Below are positions 6,209-10,558 of a stretch of 13,446 bases of DNA, one piece after another. The stretch lies in NCBI GenBank assembly GCA_937888765.1, contig CALASU010000082.1:1-13446 (forward strand), written 5' to 3'. The DNA comes from an uncultured Clostridia bacterium. GTDB lineage: Bacteria > Bacillota > Clostridia > Lachnospirales > Anaerotignaceae. Each line of letters begins with the position of its first letter. The first letter of the stretch is position 1. The notes under the pieces were generated by a model, which saw nothing but the letters and a program-made list of their open reading frames with translations, was not told the DNA's origin and did not search any database. The translations under genes and the position numbers were made by a program.

Positions 6209-6249
6209 TTCATATAGAAATCCGCAAGGAAATCTGTTATGAAAGGGGG
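6209..6249 (+). promoter_or_regulatory. Module 1: hairpin abutting the peptide ribosome site
   Basis: TTCATA (6209-6214) pairs with TATGAA (6238-6243), AGA with TCT, and TCC with GGA around a GCAA tetraloop. The stem ends directly against AAAGGGGG, the Shine-Dalgarno sequence. Access of the ribosome to this site should depend on leader folding. Confidence 0.5.
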
Positions 6250-6257
6250 AAGAAAGT

Positions 6258-6407
6258 ATGTTTGAGAGTATTCTTGCCAGTGTAATCAGTGGTCTGATTT
6301 TGAAAGCCATTGAAAGCATTGTAAAAGAGATAAAATCTCTACATATGAAAAAGAATCGTCCTGACGAGTCGGCAAACTTAAAAGACGATGACTCTTTCAT
6401 AGAATAA
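6258..6407 (+). CDS. Small hydrophobic peptide, putative type I toxin (49 aa, module 1)
   Basis: The ATG at 6258 follows AAAGGGGG by 8 nt. The peptide begins MFESILASVISGLILKAIES, a hydrophobic or amphipathic helix. A basic stretch (KEIKSLHMKKNRP) and an acidic tail (KDDDSFIE) follow. This layout, short and membrane-seeking with a charged C-terminus, is that of type I toxins such as Fst. It shares with module 2 the start M-[FL]-E, the NRP turn and a DD-S tail, although the middle has diverged. Codons for NRP and DD form the two strands of an RNA stem (see the antisense RNA). Toxicity is inferred from architecture; a membrane signalling peptide is an alternative. It is too short for usual gene-calling cutoffs. 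Confidence 0.72.
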   Translation: MFESILASVISGLILKAIESIVKEIKSLHMKKNRPDESANLKDDDSFIE

Positions 6408-6486
6408 TACCGTAATAAAAAGTTTCAAGGCTAGCTATCTTACAGCATTTACTGAGAGGCAGCACTTTCTTATATTCTGATTTGAT
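6340..6486 (-). ncRNA. Module 1: predicted antisense RNA (antitoxin), about 145 nt
   Basis: The promoter at 6493-6521 would start an RNA near 6486 running back into the peptide gene. It would end at a hairpin in the coding sequence, with arms TATGAAA/TTTCATA (6344-6350/6395-6401) and ATCGTC/GACGAT (6355-6360/6384-6389). The T-tract is weaker than in module 2. The RNA is complementary to the 3' third of the mRNA, and its early sequence (GTGCTGCC, then TAGCCTTG) resembles the mRNA's own 5' end. It should therefore compete for the mRNA 3' arm. Confidence 0.6.
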
Positions 6487-6492
6487 ACTTTT

Positions 6493-6521
6493 ATTATAGC
6501 AATTTTTGATTTTAAATACAA
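6493..6521 (-). promoter_or_regulatory. Module 1: antisense RNA promoter
   Basis: On the minus strand -35 TTGTAT (6516-6521), a 17-bp spacer and the extended -10 TTGC-TATAAT (6493-6498). The same extended -10 and spacing occur in module 2 while the flanking bases differ. It starts 11 bp past the end of the aldolase gene. Confidence 0.72.
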
Positions 6522-6531
6522 CACCTTATTT

Positions 6532-7314
6532 TCAGCACATTTCTTTCTTAATTTCTTCCAATGCTGCTCTATATGCCTTGATGAGCACGGCGGCATCCAG
6601 TCCGTAGGCAACGGCATCGAAGCCCGCCTTGAAATGCTTGGCTACTGCGGCGGCATTGCCTGTGAAGATCATGCAGAATTTGCCTGCGTCTTTGCACGCC
6701 TTCTGTACGCGGGAAAGGGCAGCCTGAAAATCAGGATGGTCAAACTGTCCGGGGATACCCATGGAAATAGACAGATCAAAAGGTCCGATAAAGATACCGT
6801 CTACACCGTCCAAAGCGGCAATTTCTTCGATGGCTTCCAGAGCACCTACCGTTTCGCACTGGGGGATCAGCAGGGTTTCGCTGTTCCAGTATGCCATCTG
6901 ATCGGCTACAGACTGCTGTGCCATTTCATCAAAGCCCCAGCCGTCTTTTCTGGAAGGGCAGAAGCCGCGCTTGCCAATAGGAGCGTATTTTGCGTATTCG
7001 ATTAGTTCCTTTACCTGTTCTGTGGTATGTACATCAGGTACGATCAGCCCCTGTACGCCCACATCCAGAAGCTTCAGCACAGCGGGACGGCTGATTTCCC
7101 GCACACGGGAAAGTGCTGTCAGACCGCTGTTTTCTGCCGCACGGGCAAAATCACGGGTGCTTTCGGCTTCAAAGGGACCGTGTTCGTTGTCAAGGATCAC
7201 GAAATCCAGTCCTGTCCGCCCCAGAGCCTCTGCAACACTGGCACTGCCAAGCTCAAAGAATGTGCCGATGGGCTTGCCGCCGTTTGTAAGCTGTTCTTTT
7301 AATCTGTTTTTCAT
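6532..7314 (-). CDS. HpcH/HpaI-family class II pyruvate aldolase
   Basis: The 260-residue protein belongs to the HpcH/HpaI aldolase/citrate lyase family, cytosolic metal-dependent enzymes that split 2-keto-4-hydroxy acids into pyruvate and an aldehyde. Visible signatures are LDNEHGPFE with the catalytic His45, Arg70 in SRVREISRPAV, the metal ligand Glu154 in QCET, and IFIGPFDLSISMG with Asp180. The length matches the family. AAAGGAG lies 11 nt upstream of the ATG complementary to 7312-7314. The exact substrate cannot be read; 2-keto-3-deoxy sugar acids are the usual choice. No sugar-acid pathway genes are adjacent. The gene is unlinked to its neighbours, and transcription reading past its end would enter module 1 in the antisense direction. 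Confidence 0.92.
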   Translation of the reverse strand: MKNRLKEQLTNGGKPIGTFFELGSASVAEALGRTGLDFVILDNEHGPFEAESTRDFARAAENSGLTALSRVREISRPAVLKLLDVGVQGLIVPDVHTTEQVKELIEYAKYAPIGKRGFCPSRKDGWGFDEMAQQSVADQMAYWNSETLLIPQCETVGALEAIEEIAALDGVDGIFIGPFDLSISMGIPGQFDHPDFQAALSRVQKACKDAGKFCMIFTGNAAAVAKHFKAGFDAVAYGLDAAVLIKAYRAALEEIKKEMC

Positions 7315-7343
7315 GGGAATCGCTCCTTTTTGAGAAAATATAG

Positions 7344-7396
7344 AAAAAACGGCACAGGAAAGAAATCCTGAAGGATATCCTCACAGTGCCGTTTTT
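7344..7396 (-). terminator. Long hairpin terminator after the DUF1858 gene
   Basis: AAAAAACGGCAC (7344-7355) pairs with GTGCCGTTTTT (7386-7396), with an inner hairpin ATCCT/AGGAT. T-runs flank it on both strands. It lies 11 bp beyond the DUF1858 stop and before the aldolase ribosome site, so it separates the two minus-strand genes. Confidence 0.82.
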
Positions 7397-7406
7397 CATA
7401 GCTTCA

Positions 7407-7607
7407 TTATTTGCTTGCCAGATAAGCGTTGATATCGTTCACCAGTTTTTCGCAGTCCATGCCGTGAACCATGCTTGCTTCTTCCAGTGTTTCGCCTGCA
7501 GCGGAAGGGCAGCCTACGCAATGCATACCATTCTGCATCAGAACCATACCTGCACCTCTGTCCATCATCAGCAGTTCGCCGATAGTCATGTCTTTTGTTA
7601 CTTTCAT
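7407..7607 (-). CDS. DUF1858 redox-disulfide domain protein
   Basis: The 66-residue protein matches the DUF1858 / hybrid-cluster-protein-associated redox disulfide domain (PF08984). It opens MKVTKDMTIGELLMMDRGAGMVLMQ and has the core CVGC pair (Cys30, Cys33) in GMHCVGCPSAAGETLEEAS, plus Cys52. The paired cysteines are thought to cycle between dithiol and disulfide; a specific partner is not known. The whole protein is one domain, as usual for the stand-alone form. AAGGAGG lies 8 nt before the ATG complementary to 7605-7607. It has its own extended -10 promoter and terminator and is divergent from a flavodoxin-family reductase, another redox protein, which may be meaningful. Confidence 0.9.
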   Translation of the reverse strand: MKVTKDMTIGELLMMDRGAGMVLMQNGMHCVGCPSAAGETLEEASMVHGMDCEKLVNDINAYLASK

Positions 7608-7646
7608 CAGAAACGCCTCCTTGTTCTGTATTTTTTGTTCGTAGGT

Positions 7647-7664
7647 ATTATATCATAAATATGA
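7647..7664 (-). promoter_or_regulatory. Extended -10 of the DUF1858 gene with overlapping palindrome
   Basis: The minus strand carries TGA-TATAAT (7647-7652) and no good -35. A 12-bp palindrome TCATAAATATGA (7653-7664) sits directly upstream of the -10. Its right part, ATAAATATGA, recurs at 7678-7687. Either could be an operator for the divergent pair. Confidence 0.4.
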
Positions 7665-7689
7665 AAAAATCACTACTATAAATATGATT

Positions 7690-7720
7690 TTGCCAAATTC
7701 TGACGATACTATGTTATACT
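7690..7720 (+). promoter_or_regulatory. Probable promoter of the flavodoxin-family gene
   Basis: TTGCCA (7690-7695) and TATACT (7715-7720) are 19 bp apart, longer than ideal, or 18 bp if TTATAC is taken as the -10. A-rich sequence and AGGAGGG (7738-7744) follow. Confidence 0.4.
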
Positions 7721-7750
7721 ATAGAAAAAGTTTTTTTAGGAGGGAAAAAT

Positions 7751-8371
7751 ATGAAAGTACTTTTGCTCAACGGCAGTCCGAATGGTCACGGCTGTACCTA
7801 TACAGCATTGAAGGAGATTGAAAAAACACTGCGCAGTGAAGGGATCGAAACAGAAATGTTCTATCTGGGTACAAAACCCATTGGCGGCTGTATGGGCTGC
7901 GGCGCATGTAAGAAAACAGGCAAATGCGTACAGGATGATATTGTGAATAAACTTCTGCCTAAGGCACTTGCGGCAGACGGTATGATTCTGGGTGCACCTG
8001 TGCATTATGCATCTGCAGCTGGCATGGCTTCCGCGGCATTCGACAGACTGTTCGTGATGTCCAATGGCGGGTTTGCGCATAAACCTGGTGCGGCAGTTGT
8101 ATCCTGCCGCAGGGGCGGGGCTTCTGCCACATTCGATCAGCTGAACAAATATTTTACCATCAGCCAGATGCCCGTGGTTTCCGGTACATACTGGAATCAA
8201 GTACACGGCAATACACCCGAAGAAGTGAAACAGGATCTGGAAGGGATGCAGAATATGCGTGCCATTGGCAGAAATATGGCGTGGCTTCTGAAATGTATCG
8301 AAGCGGGCAAAGCCACAGGGGTTGCTATGCCTGAGCAGGAAGAAAAAGTTAAAACCAATTTTATCAGATAA
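7751..8371 (+). CDS. Flavodoxin-family NAD(P)H-dependent FMN reductase / iron-sulfur flavoprotein
   Basis: The 206-residue protein has the flavodoxin-like fold of NADPH-dependent FMN reductases. The N-terminal strand and phosphate loop read MKVLLLNGSPNGHGCTYTAL, which binds the FMN phosphate. A cysteine cluster, GGCMGCGACKKTGKC (45-59), follows and resembles the motif of iron-sulfur flavoproteins, so a 4Fe-4S cluster is possible. A third signature, GAPVHYASAAGMASAAFDRLF (81-101), lies at the flavin ring. Such proteins move electrons between ferredoxin, flavin and small oxidants in anaerobes. AGGAGGG precedes the ATG. It is a single-gene unit ending at a strong terminator. The electron donor and acceptor are unknown. 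Confidence 0.92.
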   Translation: MKVLLLNGSPNGHGCTYTALKEIEKTLRSEGIETEMFYLGTKPIGGCMGCGACKKTGKCVQDDIVNKLLPKALAADGMILGAPVHYASAAGMASAAFDRLFVMSNGGFAHKPGAAVVSCRRGGASATFDQLNKYFTISQMPVVSGTYWNQVHGNTPEEVKQDLEGMQNMRAIGRNMAWLLKCIEAGKATGVAMPEQEEKVKTNFIR

Positions 8372-8375
8372 AAAA

Positions 8376-8418
8376 GACAACAGCGGGCGTTGTGATATGT
8401 TCGCTGTTGTCTTTTTTT
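8376..8418 (+). terminator. Intrinsic terminator after the flavodoxin-family gene
   Basis: A perfect stem GACAACAGCG (8376-8385) with CGCTGTTGTC (8402-8411) is flanked by an A-run and followed by seven T. It stops transcription just before the -35 of module 2 (8420). Confidence 0.92.
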
Positions 8419-8419
8419 G

Positions 8420-8448
8420 TTGAAAATAAGCAGTTTTGATGATAGAAT
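8420..8448 (+). promoter_or_regulatory. Promoter of peptide module 2 mRNA
   Basis: -35 TTGAAA (8420-8425), 17-bp spacer, -10 TAGAAT (8443-8448). The predicted start near 8455 coincides with the first base of the 5' arm GTGCTACC (8456-8463), as in module 1. Confidence 0.72.
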
Positions 8449-8527
8449 AAAATATGTGCTACCTTAAAGCGGTAGGACGGTTAGCCTTCTCCCAGAGAGT
8501 ACAAGCTCTGTTTACATAAAGAGTGAT

Positions 8528-8557
8528 CCTTCAAGAAAATACACTTGAAAGGAGGGG
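8528..8557 (+). promoter_or_regulatory. Module 2: hairpin capturing the peptide ribosome site
   Basis: CCTTCAAG (8528-8535) pairs with CTTGAAAGG (8544-8552), with one bulged A. It takes in the first two G of the GGAGGGG Shine-Dalgarno sequence. The sequence differs from the module 1 hairpin, but the position is the same. Confidence 0.5.
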
Positions 8558-8564
8558 ACTTCTT

Positions 8565-8699
8565 ATGCTTGAGATAATTGTTAATTTGATTATCAGTATA
8601 GCTGGCAGCATGATCGCAACTGTGATTCTTGAAGCCATAAAAAATAAGAAGAATAATCGTCCTGAGCCTGAGAAACCAGACGATAACTCTTCTTATTAA
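8565..8699 (+). CDS. Small hydrophobic peptide, putative type I toxin (44 aa, module 2)
   Basis: The ATG at 8565 follows AAAGGAGGGG, the better ribosome site of the two modules. Residues 4-22 (IIVNLIISIAGSMIATVIL) form a plausible single membrane helix. A basic turn (KNKKNNRP) and an acidic, Pro-rich tail (EPEKPDDNSSY) follow. Helix then charged tail is the layout of Fst-like and other type I toxins, though I cannot match it to a named family. It shares the M-[FL]-E start, NRP and DD-S with the 49-aa peptide of module 1. The 3' end of the gene doubles as the antisense RNA terminator stem. It lies between a terminator and the AIPR gene. It falls below common ORF length cutoffs. Confidence 0.75.
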   Translation: MLEIIVNLIISIAGSMIATVILEAIKNKKNNRPEPEKPDDNSSY

Positions 8700-8768
8700 G
8701 AGAAATATCTTCAAACTTCAAGGCTAACCGTCTTGCAACTTTGGTAGCACTCTTTTTTTATTGAGTAT
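8637..8768 (-). ncRNA. Module 2: predicted antisense RNA (antitoxin), about 130 nt
   Basis: From the promoter at 8775-8803 an RNA should start near 8768 and run into the peptide gene. It would end at a strong hairpin, with arms AATAAGAAGA/TCTTCTTATT (8643-8652/8688-8697) and ATCGTC/GACGAT (8656-8661/8679-8684), followed in the RNA by a U-rich TTTTATGG. It covers the last third of the coding sequence and the mRNA 3' end but not the ribosome site. Control is therefore more likely by refolding or RNase III cleavage than by direct masking. Confidence 0.66.
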
Positions 8769-8774
8769 ATTACT

Positions 8775-8803
8775 ATTATAGCAACTTTTTTAAGTGGTTG
8801 CAA
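8775..8803 (-). promoter_or_regulatory. Module 2: antisense RNA promoter
   Basis: Minus-strand -35 TTGCAA (8798-8803), 17-bp spacer, extended -10 TTGC-TATAAT (8775-8780). It looks stronger than the convergent peptide promoter, as expected if the antisense RNA is kept in excess. Confidence 0.75.
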
Positions 8804-8828
8804 CAGATTTTCAATGGTTTTTATGTAT

Positions 8829-8860
8829 AGACCCAGGGGCAGAACCCCCTAGATTTTTGG
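8829..8860. repeat. Short GC-rich palindromic unit related to the dispersed repeat
   Basis: AGACCCAGGGGC (8829-8840) followed by CCCCCT forms a small hairpin, AGGGG with CCCCT, in an otherwise AT-rich gap. It resembles the first unit of the palindrome cluster (AAGACCTTGGGGGC at 1819-1832). It lies just beyond the 3' end of the AIPR gene. Confidence 0.4.
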
Positions 8861-8868
8861 TTTATATA

Positions 8869-10056
8869 TTAAGTCATAGCTTCAAAGGCTACAGTCATAT
8901 AAAGGGTTTTCCAGACATTAGGACTTTTGCCTACAGACTGCGGATTATTACCCAATTCTCTGCTCATAGATACTGTAGATTGAACAAGGTCAGCTCCTAC
9001 TTTTTCTAAAACAGAAAAAGGATTTTTCTTCCAATAATATTTTCCATTTTTTTCTCCTAACAAAGCACGAAAAGCACCTAAAATAGGATAAATAAATCCG
9101 TTAGGAGAAGCAAGATCTAAAGTATTGTTAAGGAATTTAGAATAAAATTCTTGATTTGCTTTTGGAACCTGAACACCTTTAGTGGAACCATATTTGCCGT
9201 TGGGATTTTTTTCTCTATAGAATTTATTCATATTTGTTTCGATTGCATCATATAAACGGAAAATATCTGGCATAATGTTAACCATCTTAATATAAGGATT
9301 TTCTGTAGATTCTCCGTATTGTTTATGATCTGCAATATAAAGATCAATACATTTCTTTTTGGAACTATAGGAGTTGATAGGGAAGGAACTCATTCCGTCA
9401 TAACGAGAAATGTTAAACATATTTAACAGAGCCAATAAATCGGCAACATCAATATCTCCGTTATCATTCTCTTTGAAGAAAACGCGGGAAATATAGGGTT
9501 CGTTGGCAAGTGTGTTTTTGATAATATCAAATCTATCTTCCAACTCAGCGATAGATTTATCTTGTACCTGAACAGAGGTATTTCGAGCTGCTGCCAAACT
9601 TTGAAAAATTCCTTCAATACCAGTTAAAATTTCGATTTTTACATACTGCTGTTTGGGATCAAGTTGATCGCGATACTGTAAAATTGTTTTATATGTATGC
9701 CCACCATCAACATTGCCATGAACTTCACAATCTTCAAAAGTAACTGTCATTTCATTAGAATAGTTACTATAAGAAACATCTTTAGCTGACAGAAGAATAC
9801 CTCTGTTTAGTAAGTAAAAATTGAGTTCGCTAGTATTGAGTAGGGACTCTTTGATTTTTTTGGCTACATTTGTTGTCATTTTCTGTTCGCGAGGATTGGT
9901 ATCCATAGGGAAACTGTCAGGGATATCTTTTACATCACAAATAGCAATGTACATCTCTGCATTTTTTTCTCCATTTTCGGTTTTAAGATAGGGGTTAGGA
10001 ATTCGTCTAAAAGACTGTACCTTAAAAGTTAATGTGCGCTTTTCATGATTGTTCAT
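8869..10056 (-). CDS. AIPR-family protein (abortive infection phage resistance type)
   Basis: The 395-residue protein resembles the AIPR family (PF10592), named from abortive-infection phage-resistance proteins and often found near restriction-modification genes. Family-like elements in order are MDTNPREQK (51-59), the core LLNRGILLSAKDV (82-94), the DGGHT box (117-121, comparable to DGQHR of DndB-like proteins) and ARNTSVQVQDKSIAEL (157-172). The C-terminal half is unassigned. No membrane segments are seen. The ATG complementary to 10054-10056 follows AAAGGAGAA by 7 nt; an upstream TTG at 10080 would place the ribosome site inside the gene. Its base composition is clearly more AT-rich than its neighbours, suggesting horizontal acquisition. 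No methylase or nuclease partner is present. Confidence 0.78.
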   Translation of the reverse strand: MNNHEKRTLTFKVQSFRRIPNPYLKTENGEKNAEMYIAICDVKDIPDSFPMDTNPREQKMTTNVAKKIKESLLNTSELNFYLLNRGILLSAKDVSYSNYSNEMTVTFEDCEVHGNVDGGHTYKTILQYRDQLDPKQQYVKIEILTGIEGIFQSLAAARNTSVQVQDKSIAELEDRFDIIKNTLANEPYISRVFFKENDNGDIDVADLLALLNMFNISRYDGMSSFPINSYSSKKKCIDLYIADHKQYGESTENPYIKMVNIMPDIFRLYDAIETNMNKFYREKNPNGKYGSTKGVQVPKANQEFYSKFLNNTLDLASPNGFIYPILGAFRALLGEKNGKYYWKKNPFSVLEKVGADLVQSTVSMSRELGNNPQSVGKSPNVWKTLYMTVAFEAMT

Positions 10057-10102
10057 AAATATTCTCCTTTCGTCGTTCAAGACATTTATTTAAGATACAC
10101 AG

Positions 10103-10154
10103 ATAGAACTGTCATCTATAGTTTCATTATATTTAAGAGGTATTGGATTTTCAA
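10103..10154 (-). promoter_or_regulatory. AIPR promoter with an inverted repeat at the start site
   Basis: Minus-strand -35 TTGAAA (10149-10154), 17-bp spacer, consensus -10 TATAAT (10126-10131). A 5-bp inverted repeat ATAGA/TCTAT (10103-10107/10115-10119) lies at and just after the predicted start. It is a candidate operator for the XRE-type protein encoded immediately upstream, by analogy with controller proteins. Confidence 0.6.
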
Positions 10155-10170
10155 CGTCATATATAGCGTT

Positions 10171-10392
10171 TTAAATTATATCTGCAAAAAGTTCTGAAAA
10201 AGAAAGACCTGTTGCCTCTGATATTTTTTGGCATAATTCCAGTGTAATACTATGCTCTCCGCGTTCAACACGACCATAATATGCACGGCTAATTTCACAC
10301 AATTCAGCAAATTCTTCTTGCGTCATATTTCTTCCTTCTCGTATTTTACGAAGAATATTTCCAAATTGAATATTTATATTTTTCCATTTCAT
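10171..10392 (-). CDS. XRE-family HTH regulator (controller-like)
   Basis: The 73-residue protein is a single Cro/C1-type helix-turn-helix domain. Helix 1 is FGNILRKIREGRNM; helices 2-3 are TQEEFAELCEISRAYYGRVERGEHS (24-48); dimerisation helices (LELCQKISEATGLSFSELF) follow. Size and the SRAYYGRVERGE recognition region resemble small controller proteins of restriction-modification loci. The ATG complementary to 10390-10392 has AGGAGG 9 nt upstream; a TTG two codons earlier would be only 3 nt away. It lies upstream of the AIPR gene on the same strand, 114 bp apart, with a separate AIPR promoter between. It probably regulates that gene, itself or both. Like AIPR it is AT-rich. Confidence 0.88.
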   Translation of the reverse strand: MKWKNINIQFGNILRKIREGRNMTQEEFAELCEISRAYYGRVERGEHSITLELCQKISEATGLSFSELFADII

Positions 10393-10449
10393 AAGCAAAT
10401 CCCTCCTTAAATGTCATTATTTAATAGAGAAGTTTGATTTTAGTATATA

Positions 10450-10485
10450 TAAAAAGAAGGAGGATACGGCTTTTTTGCCATATCC
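10450..10485 (-). terminator. Terminator after the ABC-F gene
   Basis: On the minus strand GGATATGGC pairs with GCCGTATCC (stem 10462-10470/10477-10485, one G-U pair) around six A. The sequence TCCTTCTTTTT follows. It separates the ABC-F unit from the XRE/AIPR pair. A second weaker G/C-rich hairpin lies closer to the ABC-F stop (about 10523-10552). Confidence 0.75.
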
Positions 10486-10558
10486 TTTTTGCTTTTTTGC
10501 AGAAAGTATAGGTTCTGCTATTTGAGGGGCGAAGAAAAAAGGCAATGCCCCCAAGGTC

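Larger units (their letters stand above)
6143..6465. repeat. Module 1: complementary 5' and 3' ends of the peptide mRNA
   Basis: GTGCTGCC (6143-6150) is complementary to GGCAGCAC (6458-6465). A second segment ending TAGCCTT (near 6178-6187) pairs with AAGGCTAGCTATC (6427-6439) with a small bulge. T-rich sequence (TTTCTT) follows the 3' arm, so the mRNA probably ends there and its ends can zip together. The leader also holds a hairpin CAGAGAGTACAAGCTCTG (6191-6208) that is identical in module 2. The 32-nt block 6179-6210 differs from 8481-8512 at one base. Confidence 0.8.
8456..8750. repeat. Module 2: complementary 5' and 3' ends of the peptide mRNA
   Basis: GTGCTACC (8456-8463) is complementary to GGTAGCAC (8743-8750). 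GACGGTTAGCCTT (8476-8488) is perfectly complementary to AAGGCTAACCGTC (8720-8732). The 3' arm is followed by TCTTTTTTTATT, a likely mRNA end. Compared with module 1, the base pair at position 6 of the terminal helix changed on both sides (GTGCTGCC/GGCAGCAC), so pairing is kept. The leader hairpin CAGAGAGTACAAGCTCTG is at 8493-8510. Confidence 0.83.

Noticed and set aside
6179..8714. Antisense reading frames across both modules (6179-6400 and 8481-8714, minus), which share the C-terminal ending QSLYSL-x-EG
   Set aside because: The shared ending is the conserved leader block read backwards. The rest does not align, one frame opens with TTG, and neither has a ribosome binding site.
6143..8750. 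The two inverted-repeat-bounded modules as miniature transposable elements (MITEs)
   Set aside because: No target-site duplications flank either copy. The conserved unit extends beyond the repeats to both promoters at fixed distances, and the repeat arms covary between copies, which fits RNA pairing better than transposase ends.
8829..8860. Terminator of the AIPR gene
   Set aside because: The hairpin arm is short. On the minus strand it is followed by TGGGTCTATACATAAAAACC, with no immediate T-run, so it is listed as a repeat unit instead.
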